DNA of 7,131 nucleotides from Planctomycetota bacterium (GCA_021828935.1 JAJZCU010000102.1:1-7131); one strand, 5' to 3'; shown: positions 1 to 5,982, numbered from the stretch's first letter. Numbers and translations are program-made. The notes: generated by a model from the letters alone, not told the origin.

Positions 1-156
1 GGCGAGCAACTGGGCCGCCATGACCGCCACGCCATGTGCGGCCCCGACGGCGGACACCCATCCGCGGCGGCGCATGAATACATCGCGCAGGCCCTGCTGC
101 CAGCGTTGCAAAATATTCGTGAACAAATTCCGGTATCCGTGGGATTGGCATCGTGA
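1..156 (+). CDS. 3' end of a probable SGNH/GDSL-type hydrolase (partial)
   Basis: The reading frame is open from base 1 and ends at TGA 154-156, giving the last 51 residues of a larger protein. The tail contains PDGGHPSAAAHEYIAQAL, which fits the C-terminal block of SGNH/GDSL hydrolases: D-x-x-H supplies the catalytic Asp and His and is followed by a helix of the A-H-x-x-I-A type. Such enzymes hydrolyse esters on lipids, sugars or cell-wall polymers; the substrate cannot be told from the tail. The stop overlaps the GTG start of the next gene (GTGA), so the gene is probably translationally coupled to the two small membrane proteins that follow. The assignment rests on one motif and a family-like ending, so another hydrolase with a DGxHP tail remains possible. 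Confidence 0.55.
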   Translation, partial: GEQLGRHDRHAMCGPDGGHPSAAAHEYIAQALLPALQNIREQIPVSVGLAS

Positions 157-599
157 CTGACGAATCGCAGGCACGCCACAAAAAGCGCCGGCTGGTGGTG
201 TTCATCGGTCTGGCTTTGGCCATTGCGCTGGATACGTCGGTGCAGTTGCTGTGGAAGGCCTCGGTACCGCGCCACCGCGGAGTCGTCCACACCCTAAGCG
301 GCACATTCTTTAACTGGCTGTTCCAACTAAGTCTGGTGCTGCACATCTGGCAATTTTTTAATTGGTTAATGGTGTTGGGCAACGCCGATCTAAGCTTCGC
401 CCAGCCCATCACCGCCCTTTCTTACGTCACCGTTACGGCGCTTTCGGTGTGGCTGTTTCATGAAGTCGTGGCCCCGCAAGACATCGTGGGGATCGCACTG
501 ATTCTTGCCGGAGTTTATTTGGTAAGTTCCACGCCGTCAGAAACGGCGGGGGCGCCCGGAACGCCGGCCGCCGCGCCAGTGGCGGAGAACGCGGCATGA
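153..599 (+). CDS. EamA/SMR-like four-helix membrane protein, first subunit of a pair
   Basis: The product has 148 residues with four predicted membrane helices at about 13-35, 55-75, 83-104 and 109-126. The last two match the conserved end of EamA/DMT half-transporters: the pattern A-Q-P-I-T-A-L, then LFHE (E103-E104 region) and G-I-A-L-I-L-A-G-V-Y-L-V. Helix 1 has D27 followed by QLLWK, which aligns with the membrane-embedded acidic residue and the x-L-x-K element of small multidrug resistance proteins. A low-complexity Ala/Pro/Gly tail (about 128-148) follows the last helix. Start GTG overlaps the preceding stop; an ATG at this position is absent and the upstream GGGA is a weak ribosome site. 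It probably forms a heterodimer with the next gene, as ArnE/ArnF do. Cargo is unknown; a lipid-linked sugar or small hydrophobic cation is possible. Confidence 0.75.
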   Translation: MTDESQARHKKRRLVVFIGLALAIALDTSVQLLWKASVPRHRGVVHTLSGTFFNWLFQLSLVLHIWQFFNWLMVLGNADLSFAQPITALSYVTVTALSVWLFHEVVAPQDIVGIALILAGVYLVSSTPSETAGAPGTPAAAPVAENAA

Positions 600-970
600 A
601 TGGAACCTCATCCCTGGGTTTCCTGGCCATTGGCATTGCCGTAACGCTGGAATCGTGCGGGCAGGTTCTGTTTAAGCGCGGCACGCAGCGGCCCGGCGCG
701 CCCGGCGGCGGGCTGCACGGCGCACTGCGGCGCAGCGTGGGCAACCATTGGATACAGGCGGGCCTGGTGGCGTTTACTCTGGAGGCCGTGGCGTGGACGT
801 TTGCCCTGCGCTATCTGCCGCTGGATGTGGCGTTTCCCATGGGCAGCGCCTGCTTCGTATTGGTGGCTATTTTGTCAAAATTTTATTTGCGCGAAGAGGT
901 CGGCCCGCGCCGCTGGCTGGGTGTTCTATTAATTTTAGCCGGTGTGGTTCTCATCGGCGCCACGCGATGA
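596..970 (+). CDS. EamA/SMR-like four-helix membrane protein, ArnE-like second subunit
   Basis: The product has 124 residues, close to the 110-residue size of ArnE and SMR proteins, with helices at about 6-27, 53-72, 76-96 and 105-122. E19 opens the pattern E-S-C-G-Q-V-L-F-K, which matches the E-x-x-G-x-x-L-x-K element of SMR transporters. The stretch LPLDVAFPMGSACFV followed by LREEVGPRRWLGV and an I-L-A-G-V-V-L-I-G end is strongly reminiscent of ArnE, a subunit of the aminoarabinose-phosphoundecaprenol flippase. The ATG start overlaps the previous stop (ATGA, 596-599) and has GGAG eight bases upstream, so the two proteins are co-translated and probably pair. Calling it a true Arn subunit would go too far, because no arn genes are visible in the window. 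Confidence 0.75.
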   Translation: MNGTSSLGFLAIGIAVTLESCGQVLFKRGTQRPGAPGGGLHGALRRSVGNHWIQAGLVAFTLEAVAWTFALRYLPLDVAFPMGSACFVLVAILSKFYLREEVGPRRWLGVLLILAGVVLIGATR

Positions 971-1001
971 CCGTCGGCCCCGGCTGCGGCCCCAATGAAT
1001 A

Positions 1002-1190
1002 AACCGCGGATGACGCTGATATACGCGGATAGGGACGACGGAAAACTCAGTTATCCGACAACATAATTAAAACATAGCAATCCAACCCAAATGGATGCCG
1101 GCGCCTCGCTGTCTCTTTTGCCAACTACCCTTACCCATTTTCCGCCGTATCCGCGTTCATCCGGGGGCGCCCTCTGGGCCATCCGCGGTT
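1002..1190. repeat. Long inverted-repeat element A (GCGGATGA family, chimeric right arm)
   Basis: The left arm (1002-1045) starts AACCGCGGATGACGC and ends GACGGAAAA. The right arm (1138-1190) is its inverse complement, running from TTTTCCGCCGTATCCGCG to ATCCGCGGTT. About 92 bases lie between the arms. The arms are built from degenerate 9-10 base units of the form GCGGATGA(A/C). The right arm carries an extra block, CGCCCTCTGGGCC (1168-1180), that belongs to the other repeat family seen in element B. The transcript could fold into a long imperfect hairpin in either direction. The arms are visible directly; any function (transcript end, processing site, mobile remnant) is inference. Confidence 0.75.
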
Positions 1191-1220
1191 CCCGCCGTTT
1201 GGTCGTGGCCGCGATAGGCC

Positions 1221-1308
1221 TTACGGCCGGTCATCAAAGGCCAGCAACTTGACCTGCTGGTCGAACGGCAGGTCGTGATCGAAGCCAGGCCCGTCCGGAA
1301 GACGGGGA
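1221..1308 (-). pseudogene. Possible remnant of a gene's 3' end
   Basis: Between repeat elements A and B the minus strand reads about 28 codons ending in TAA (1221-1223). They give a protein-like tail, FPRLPDGPGFDHDLPFDQ followed by QVKLLAFDDRP, with mostly G or C in third positions as in the genuine genes here. Upstream, the frame runs straight into the repeat arm of element B and has no plausible start. It may be the stump of a gene destroyed by repeat insertion. The complementary plus strand is also open and protein-like over part of the same bases, so chance is a real alternative. I do not recognise the family. Confidence 0.25.
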
Positions 1309-1426
1309 AATGCCACCAGAGCGCCCAGAGGTCACAGAGGGGTACGTTTGACCCCATCAATCCACTGGCATTCCCTATTAATTCATCCGCGTTCTCCCCT
1401 GTGTTCTCGGCGCCCTCTGTGGCCAA
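1309..1426. repeat. Inverted-repeat element B (CACAGAGG family, chimeric right arm)
   Basis: The left arm (about 1309-1342) reads as degenerate units CCAGAGCGC, CCAGAGGT and CACAGAGGGG. The right arm (about 1394-1426) is the imperfect inverse complement, containing CTCCCCTGTGTTCTC and GCGCCCTCTGTGGCC. It is preceded directly by ATTCATCCGCGTT (1381-1393), a block of the GCGGATGA family found in elements A and C. The unit period is again about nine to ten bases. The pairing of the arms is less perfect than in element C. Confidence 0.65.
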
Positions 1427-1576
1427 TCTGCCGCGCCCCGCTGTTTGTTTTGCCAACGGCCATTATGACCCGCGTTTCAAACCTTGTCATTCCCCACATC
1501 TTCTTGAGCTTTCCCCCGTAACGCTGGCTTGGCTGTCTGTTATGGGCATGGAACTCAATGTGGCTCAAATATGATT

Positions 1577-1717
1577 AACCGCTGATTACGCAGATGACGC
1601 GGATGGGCGACGAACAGGTAGCCGGGCCTTGGCCAACGGAACCATGTGCAGCGGGCAACGGGCCTAAAATTAGTTCCCATCTCGTCGTATCCGCGTTCAT
1701 CCGCGTCATCCGCGGTT
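1577..1717. repeat. Inverted-repeat element C (GCGGATGA family), possible terminator
   Basis: This is the cleanest of the three. The left arm (1577-1613) begins AACCGCTGATTACGCAG and ends GGGCGACGA. The right arm (1682-1717) is its inverse complement with a handful of mismatches; read in reverse it gives three tandem units GCGGATGAC, GCGGATGAA and GCGGATACG. About 68 bases separate the arms. The right arm shares an exact 18-base word, CGTATCCGCGTTCATCCG, with element A (1146-1163 and 1686-1703). A run of six T follows closely (CGCGGTTTTTTGG), so a plus-strand transcript could end here in the manner of an intrinsic terminator, although 600 bases past the last plus-strand gene. Confidence 0.75.
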
Positions 1718-1845
1718 TTTTGGTTGTCACTGCAGAATTGCAACGCGGCTCCGATTTATTGGCGTGGCTGGGATAAACTAACATCAATTCCTGCCAGATA
1801 TCGCCTTGCAAAATCTGGGTAACGACAAGCGTTTCAAACCCGGGG

Positions 1846-2580
1846 TTATGCGCTCCAGCGGCGCAGCGCCTTGAGCGTGGTTTGAAAATCTTTGGGCGCT
1901 TCGACCGTGTACGTGCGCGGTTCTCCGCCGGCCTGGCGCGGCAGCGAGATGCTGTGGGCGTGCAGCGTGAGCCGGCTTATTAACGGGCGCTCTTCCTGGC
2001 CTTTGCCCAGTCGGTAGCCGCGCTTGAATTCAGACAACAACAGCGCTTCTCCGCCGTATAGTTTATCAACCGCCAGCGGATAGCCCATGGCTTTCAAATG
2101 CGCGCGGATTTGGTGCCGCAGTGCGGTGACTGGAACCGCCGCCAGCAGGCTCACGGCGCGGAAGCGTTCGAGCATTTTCCAGGTGGTGCGGCCGGGGCGC
2201 GGATTTTCGCCGCGGATGGTCATCCGTTTCTTATCAACCCGGTCCGCCCCCAGGGGCAGGTCCACCACGCCGCTGTCTTCCAGGGGCGCGCCGCGTACAA
2301 TGGCCATGAATTCCCTGACCACGGCGTGTTCACGCAGTTGCCGCTGCAGCGCCCGCTGGGCATCGGGGCTCCGCGCAAAGAGGATCAGCCCGCTGGCGTC
2401 GGCCTCCATGCGATGCACCGGCAGCACCGGATAGGACGCGACGCGCGGATCTTCCCGCAGTAACCCCAGCAGGCTCTGGCGCCCGCCCCGGGCCGGCAGC
2501 GCCGCCAGACCCGCGGGTTTGTTGACTACCAGCAGGCGCTCGTCGAAATCAACAATTTCATAGGAAACCAACGCCTTCAC
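1846..2580 (-). CDS. RluA-type RNA pseudouridine synthase with Glu at the catalytic Asp position
   Basis: The 244-residue protein follows the RluA/TruC fold order: NKPAGL at 20-25, the catalytic block VHRMEADASGLILFA at 55-69, HQIRAHL at 156-162, VDKLYG at 171-176 and a final LTLHAHSISL at 204-213. There is no S4 domain. These enzymes isomerise uridine to pseudouridine in rRNA or tRNA; the target position cannot be predicted. The usual active-site pattern is HRLDxxTSG with an invariant Asp; here it is H56-R57-M58-E59-A-D-A-S-G, and the nearby G-R-T before HQIR is A-L-R. Activity is therefore uncertain. I chose GTG 2580 as start because it overlaps the cdsA stop (GTGA) with GGGGAAGG just upstream; an ATG at 2607 would extend 27 bases further into cdsA. 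The gene is last in the hisG-cdsA cluster. Confidence 0.85.
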   Translation of the reverse strand: MKALVSYEIVDFDERLLVVNKPAGLAALPARGGRQSLLGLLREDPRVASYPVLPVHRMEADASGLILFARSPDAQRALQRQLREHAVVREFMAIVRGAPLEDSGVVDLPLGADRVDKKRMTIRGENPRPGRTTWKMLERFRAVSLLAAVPVTALRHQIRAHLKAMGYPLAVDKLYGGEALLLSEFKRGYRLGKGQEERPLISRLTLHAHSISLPRQAGGEPRTYTVEAPKDFQTTLKALRRWSA

Positions 2581-3497
2581 GCCTTCCCCGCCAGCTTTAA
2601 TATCCAATACGCCACCGGCGCCGCCAGCAAGGGGGAATCCAGCATGTCCAGGAGACCGCCAAAGCCCGGCACGCGCCCGGAATCTTTCACTCCCGCATCG
2701 CGCTTTAGCAGACTTTCAACCAGATCGCCAAACTGCCCCACCGCGCCCAGCAGCGCCCCGGCCACGGCGCCCTGTTCCCAGGAAAAGCCGTGGACCAAAT
2801 GGGCCAGCAGCATACAGACCAGCGTGGACATGGCAATGCCCCCCAGAAATCCCTCGACAGTTTTACCCGGTGAAAGCCACACAATTAATTTATGGCGGCC
2901 CATTAACCGGCCCACAAAAAAGGCCCCGATGTCCGCCGATTTTACGACCAATAAAATAGTGATGATCATGTCGGCGGAATGCGACAGACGGATCGGCAGA
3001 TAAAAACTTGGCAGCACGCCTAAATACACAATCGCCAGCAGCGAACCGCCCGCGCTGGCCATGGCGCCATGCACCTTTTCCGAGCGGCTGTGCATGACAA
3101 ACGCCCCCACCAAAGACGCCGCCAGCACCGTGGGCACCAGATAATGCGGCTTGACCGTGTGGAACCAGTCCAGCACCGCCAGCAGCACCTTGGACGCGCC
3201 CGCCGGCCGCGCGCCCTTCATATCTGAAAGCAATTCAAAATAGGGCCACGCCACGCACAAAATGGCTGAGACCACGCATACGCGCCTGGATATGACCACA
3301 TCTTCTTTTAGCAGCAGGTCGTACATTTCCTGCACCGCCGGCGGAATAATGCAGACGATGGCCAGCAGCACCAACAGGCCCGGCGGGATTGACCAGGCGG
3401 CGCTGGGCCAGTGGGCCGACAGGTGGCCGTCAAGGTACAGCAGCGCGATCAGCGCCAGGCCGAACAAAGTGCCAAGGATAATGCGGGTTCTGAGCAT
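2577..3497 (-). CDS. cdsA: Phosphatidate cytidylyltransferase (CDP-diacylglycerol synthase)
   Basis: CdsA joins phosphatidic acid and CTP to make CDP-diacylglycerol, the precursor of bacterial phospholipids, at the inner membrane. The 306-residue product is rich in membrane helices (for example 5-21, 38-58, 119-137, 146-167, 174-190, 218-236). It has the family landmarks in order: SADIGAFFVGRLMGRHK at 187-203, LSPGKTVEGFLGG at 208-220, and the CdsA signature from G257-D258 (GDLVESLLKRDAGVKDSG) through PGFGGLLDMLDS (277-288). The acidic residues D258, D284 and D287 expected to hold metal are present. Two signature positions differ from the E. coli form: F for H in PG-H-GG, and M for R in LD-R-xDS. 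The length is normal for the family. It lies 102 nt after hisG and overlaps the pseudouridine synthase start; only a weak ribosome site precedes ATG 3497. Confidence 0.93.
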   Translation of the reverse strand: MLRTRIILGTLFGLALIALLYLDGHLSAHWPSAAWSIPPGLLVLLAIVCIIPPAVQEMYDLLLKEDVVISRRVCVVSAILCVAWPYFELLSDMKGARPAGASKVLLAVLDWFHTVKPHYLVPTVLAASLVGAFVMHSRSEKVHGAMASAGGSLLAIVYLGVLPSFYLPIRLSHSADMIITILLVVKSADIGAFFVGRLMGRHKLIVWLSPGKTVEGFLGGIAMSTLVCMLLAHLVHGFSWEQGAVAGALLGAVGQFGDLVESLLKRDAGVKDSGRVPGFGGLLDMLDSPLLAAPVAYWILKLAGKA

Positions 3498-3528
3498 AGC
3501 GCGGCCGGTTCTTTTGTTGTTCTGGAAA

Positions 3529-3597
3529 CCGCCGTCAGGCGGACAGCGTAAAACGCTTGAACTTCGGGGAATGCGAAGCAGGGCGCGAAAACGCGCC
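3529..3597 (-). promoter_or_regulatory. String of four perfect hairpins between hisG and cdsA
   Basis: Four small perfect inverted repeats follow one another with gaps of 2, 4 and 3 bases. They are CCGCC/GGCGG at 3529-3542 (loop 4), AGCGT/ACGCT at 3545-3557 (loop 3), CTTCG/CGAAG at 3562-3578 (loop 7) and GGCGCG/CGCGCC at 3582-3597 (loop 4). In the minus-strand transcript the strongest, GGCGCG-TTTT-CGCGCC, starts two bases after the hisG stop. None is followed by a proper T-run, so this looks more like an intercistronic processing, stability or attenuating structure than a classic terminator. That role is inference. Confidence 0.5.
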
Positions 3598-3599
3598 GC

Positions 3600-4484
3600 T
3601 TACGCGATCACTTTGTTTAACGGATAACTAATCAGGCCCGTGGCGCCGGCGCGCTTCAGCCGCGGCACCAATTCCCGCTCGGTGCGTTCCTCCAGAATCA
3701 CTTCCACCGCCACCCATGCGCCATCGGCCAAGGGGGAAATGGTGGGCGATTTTTCCGCCGGCAGGATGCCCAGAATTTCCTGTAAACTTTCCCGCGGGGC
3801 ATTGAGCTTCAGCCCCACCTTTTCACGGGCGTTTATCGCCCCTTGCAGCAGCAATGAAATATTCTCAATTTTTTCCCGCTTCGCCGGCTGCTCCCACGCC
3901 TTTTTATTGGCGATCAATCGCGTGGTGCTGGTCAGCAGCGTGTCGACGATGCGCAGGTTATTCGCGCGAATCGATGATCCCGTTTCGGTGATGTCCACAA
4001 TGGCGTCCAGCAGCCGGGCCTTCACTTCCGTGGCCCCCCAGCTAAATTCCACCTTCACCGGAATGTTCTTTTCCGCGAAATACCGCCTGGTCACTTGCAC
4101 CAATTCTGTGGCGATCACCCCGTCGCGCAGGTCTTCGGCCTGCTGCACCGTGGATTCCTGCGGCACCGCCAGCACCCACCGCGCTGGCCGGCTGGTGGCT
4201 TTGCTGTAGACCAATTCCGCCACTTCCTGCACGCTGGAACCATTTTCCTGAATCCAGTCTGAACCGGTCAGACCCGCATCAATGACCCCTTCTTCCACAT
4301 ACCGCGACATTTCCTGGGCCCGGAACATCACCAGTTCCATGCCCGGGTCATCAATGGTCGGAAAATAGCTGCGATCATTGACTTGAATCCGCCAACCAGC
4401 CTTGGCAAAAAGATCAATGGTGGAATCTTGCAGGGATCCTTTGGGGATGCCCAGCCGTAAAGTTTTCGCATCGCCCTTGAGCAT
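3600..4484 (-). CDS. hisG: ATP phosphoribosyltransferase, long form
   Basis: HisG condenses ATP with PRPP to give phosphoribosyl-ATP, the committed and feedback-controlled step of histidine synthesis. From ATG 4484 the product has 294 residues, matching the long HisG form (about 290-300), which carries its own C-terminal regulatory domain and needs no HisZ. Visible landmarks are LRLGIPKGSLQDST (9-22), the DAGLTGSDWI region (69-78), the PRPP-binding loop LLDAIVDITETGSSIRANN (158-176) and the HisG_C domain from about 219 to 294, with LNAPRESL and a final GATGLISYPLNKVI. The open frame continues upstream to 4772, but I reject that start. ATG 4484 has GGAG nine bases before it and lies about 37 bases downstream of a good -10 element, and the extension has no HisG character and runs antisense into nuoA. 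Confidence 0.93.
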   Translation of the reverse strand: MLKGDAKTLRLGIPKGSLQDSTIDLFAKAGWRIQVNDRSYFPTIDDPGMELVMFRAQEMSRYVEEGVIDAGLTGSDWIQENGSSVQEVAELVYSKATSRPARWVLAVPQESTVQQAEDLRDGVIATELVQVTRRYFAEKNIPVKVEFSWGATEVKARLLDAIVDITETGSSIRANNLRIVDTLLTSTTRLIANKKAWEQPAKREKIENISLLLQGAINAREKVGLKLNAPRESLQEILGILPAEKSPTISPLADGAWVAVEVILEERTERELVPRLKRAGATGLISYPLNKVIA

Positions 4485-4521
4485 GCGCGGTATCTCCGTG
4501 AACACGTAACTGCGGCCGATG

Positions 4522-4550
4522 AGAATAATGGATTGCGGCGGGTTTGTCAC
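4522..4550 (-). promoter_or_regulatory. Predicted sigma70-type promoter for hisG
   Basis: On the minus strand GTGACA (4550-4545) resembles the -35 consensus TTGACA at five of six positions. After a 17-base spacer TATTCT (4527-4522) matches the -10 consensus at four of six. Transcription would start near 4515, giving a leader of about 30 bases before the hisG ATG. This agrees with the chosen start. Confidence 0.4.
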
Positions 4551-4561
4551 AGTGCCGCCGC
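4535..4561. promoter_or_regulatory. Candidate operator: palindrome centred on overlapping -35 elements
   Basis: Perfect 7-base arms GCGGCGG (4535-4541) and CCGCCGC (4555-4561) flank a 13-base centre holding the -35 hexamers of both divergent promoters. The dyad centre (4548) nearly coincides with the centre of the two hexamers. A dimeric regulator binding here would block or affect hisG and nuoA together. No regulator is encoded in the window, and G/C-rich dyads also arise by chance. Confidence 0.3.
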
Positions 4562-4573
4562 TGGCCGTATAAT
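4544..4573 (+). promoter_or_regulatory. Predicted sigma70-type promoter for nuoAB
   Basis: TTGTCA (4544-4549) matches the -35 consensus at five of six positions and a perfect TATAAT (4568-4573) follows after 18 bases. Transcription would begin near 4581, leaving a leader of roughly 105 bases before the nuoA ATG. The -35 shares bases 4545-4549 with the -35 of the hisG promoter on the other strand. Confidence 0.5.
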
Positions 4574-4685
4574 TTGACCCTATCATTGGGATGCGGCGCC
4601 GGTCGCGTGTGGCAGCTGGGTTTGTGAATTGTTTCACTTGCATCCGCTTGGCTACCGGTTCGCGTCCGCCTGAAGAAAGGTGCTT

Positions 4686-5141
4686 ATGCACGCCTCCACA
4701 TTTGCCCATCCTGTAACGGCATCGACCGTGCGCGCCGCGCAGCTGGCCCCCGGCGCCGGCACATACGGCCACTGGGCCGCGCTGGGTTTACTGTTTTTAA
4801 TTGCCATGTGCTTTGCCGTGTTCACGGTCATTCTTTCCAGCAATGTGGGCCCGAAACGCCGCGGCAAGGTCAAAGACGCCCCGTATGAATCCGGCGTGAA
4901 TCCTCTGGGCAGCACGCACCAGCGCTTTAACGTGCGGTTCTACTTAGTGGCCATGATTTTCCTGTTATTTGACGTGGAAATTCTGTTTTTGATTCCCTGG
5001 GTGGTGATTTTCAAGGACCGCAAACTGCCTGTGCTGCATGTGGCCGGGGCGCCGCTGTTCGCCAGCGTGCTGGTGTTTACGGGCATTCTGCTTTTGGCCT
5101 ATATCTACGCCTGGGGCAAGGGCATCCTAAAATGGGATTGA
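4686..5141 (+). CDS. nuoA: NADH-quinone oxidoreductase subunit A
   Basis: NuoA is a small membrane subunit of proton-pumping complex I, placed near the quinone site. The 151-residue product has three predicted helices at about 31-52, 84-108 and 122-146. Between the first two lies the conserved loop KDAPYESGVNP (63-73), followed by RFYLVAMIFLLFDVEILFLI (84-103), the family's most conserved stretch; D96 and E98 are the conserved membrane acids. A somewhat long N-terminus (about 30 residues, Ala/Thr-rich) precedes helix 1. I use ATG 4686 rather than GTG 4680 because AAGAAAGG lies at correct distance from the ATG and would touch the GTG. The gene is first in the divergent unit opposite hisG; nuoB follows after 79 bases. 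Confidence 0.95.
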   Translation: MHASTFAHPVTASTVRAAQLAPGAGTYGHWAALGLLFLIAMCFAVFTVILSSNVGPKRRGKVKDAPYESGVNPLGSTHQRFNVRFYLVAMIFLLFDVEILFLIPWVVIFKDRKLPVLHVAGAPLFASVLVFTGILLLAYIYAWGKGILKWD

Positions 5142-5220
5142 CGACAATGGCCGCGCCGGCCACGGACGCAGCCAGCGAGGCCCGGCTTTAGGCGGCGCGT
5201 ATATTTAAGGAACACACCCA

Positions 5221-5835
5221 ATGCCAATGGAACCCACCGCCCTGTCTGATAATTTTCTCACGTTGAACTTGAAAAAAGTTTCCAACTGGTGCCGCCGCTC
5301 CAGCGTGTGGCCGCTGCCGTTCGCCACCGCCTGCTGCGGCATCGAATTGATGGCCACCGCCAGCAGCCGCTTCGATATTTCCCGTTTCGGCGCCGAAGTC
5401 ATGCGATTTTCCCCCCGCCAGGCCGACCTGCTGATCGTGGCCGGCCGCGTGAGCATCAAAATGATGCCCGTGCTGCAACGGATTTATTTACAACTTGTTG
5501 AACCCAAATGGGTCATCAGCATGGGCGCCTGCGCCTCCACCGGCGGCGTGTTCGACAATTACGCGACGATCCAGGGCATTGACCAATTCATGCCTGTAGA
5601 CATCTACGTACCAGGCTGCCCTCCGCGCCCGGAAACGCTCATCGAAGGCATCATGGCCATTCAGCGAATTATCGATCAGCAGGGCCTGCCACCGGGCAAC
5701 CGCCGCCCCATGAAATTGGCCATTGAACCCACCTACCGCCCATCCCTGCAGCCGCAAGTGCTGCTGGGGCCCACGATGGCCAAAGCCGTGCAGCGGCAAG
5801 CATTGGATCAAGCCAGCGCCGGGTCACAGGCGTAA
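5221..5835 (+). CDS. nuoB: NADH-quinone oxidoreductase subunit B (N2 iron-sulfur subunit)
   Basis: NuoB carries cluster N2, the [4Fe-4S] centre that passes electrons to quinone in complex I. All four cysteine ligands are in place: the adjacent pair C38-C39 in [13 protein letters not shown]104 in [12 protein letters not shown] and C133 in [10 protein letters not shown]. The stretch [20 protein letters not shown] (50-69) is also typical. At 204 residues it is within the family range, with a C-terminal extension after about 165 that carries little recognisable sequence. AAGGA lies nine bases before ATG 5221. The gene is normally followed directly by nuoC; here a non-Nuo gene comes next after 147 bases. 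Confidence 0.95.
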   Translation: MPMEPTALSDNFLTLNLKKVSNWCRRSSVWPLPFATACCGIELMATASSRFDISRFGAEVMRFSPRQADLLIVAGRVSIKMMPVLQRIYLQLVEPKWVISMGACASTGGVFDNYATIQGIDQFMPVDIYVPGCPPRPETLIEGIMAIQRIIDQQGLPPGNRRPMKLAIEPTYRPSLQPQVLLGPTMAKAVQRQALDQASAGSQA

Positions 5836-5982
5836 GATTGGCATGCATTTTCGGAACCACTCGGACGCCTGGTTACCTTCACAACATATACTGCATAGGG
5901 GCGCGCGGTTCGGCGGATAGAACCACCATCAACGGAAGACGCCGGTCCCGGAGGTCAACCCGGAATCGATACGGATTGTGCT

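Larger units (their letters stand above)
971..1845. other. Long convergent intergenic region filled with inverted repeats
   Basis: This 875-bp stretch lies between the ends of the plus-strand transporter operon and the minus-strand hisG-cdsA-rluA cluster. I see no complete believable gene. Short open frames on both strands translate into strings such as TADDADERG or GHRGRREHRGERG, which are simply the degenerate repeats read as codons. The region holds three long imperfect inverted-repeat elements (listed separately), a possible gene remnant at 1221-1308 and otherwise unexplained sequence. A 6-bp inverted repeat, CCAGAT (1794-1799) with ATCTGG (1813-1818), lies just beyond the end of the pseudouridine synthase gene but has no following T-run, so it is at best a weak terminator. 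A 12-base word, GCGTTTCAAACC, occurs at both 1472-1483 and 1829-1840. Confidence 0.7.

Noticed and set aside
1157..1811. Several 60-99 residue open frames on both strands
   Set aside because: They translate the degenerate repeats (TADDADERG-like and HRGRREHRGERG-like strings), overlap one another, and lack ribosome sites or protein-like composition.
2581..2607. ATG 2607 as start of the pseudouridine synthase
   Set aside because: GTG 2580 gives the tight GTGA overlap with cdsA and has GGGGAAGG just upstream; the extra nine residues are encoded inside the cdsA end.
4680..4685. GTG 4680 as nuoA start
   Set aside because: The ribosome site AAGAAAGG would directly abut it; ATG 4686 has usable spacing.
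4485..4772. 96-residue N-terminal extension of HisG
   Set aside because: It has no HisG similarity, runs antisense into the 5' end of nuoA, spans the predicted hisG promoter and is replaced by a well-placed ATG with GGAG at 4484.
5147..5191. Tiny 14-codon frame between nuoA and nuoB
   Set aside because: It has no ribosome site and a simple Ala-rich translation; nothing separates it from chance.
5887..5892. TATACT as a -10 element for the nucleotidyltransferase gene
   Set aside because: No acceptable -35 hexamer lies 16-19 bases upstream.
5904..5927. Small inverted repeat GGTTC/GAACC after nuoB
   Set aside because: Five base pairs with an 8-base loop and no T-run are too little to call a terminator.
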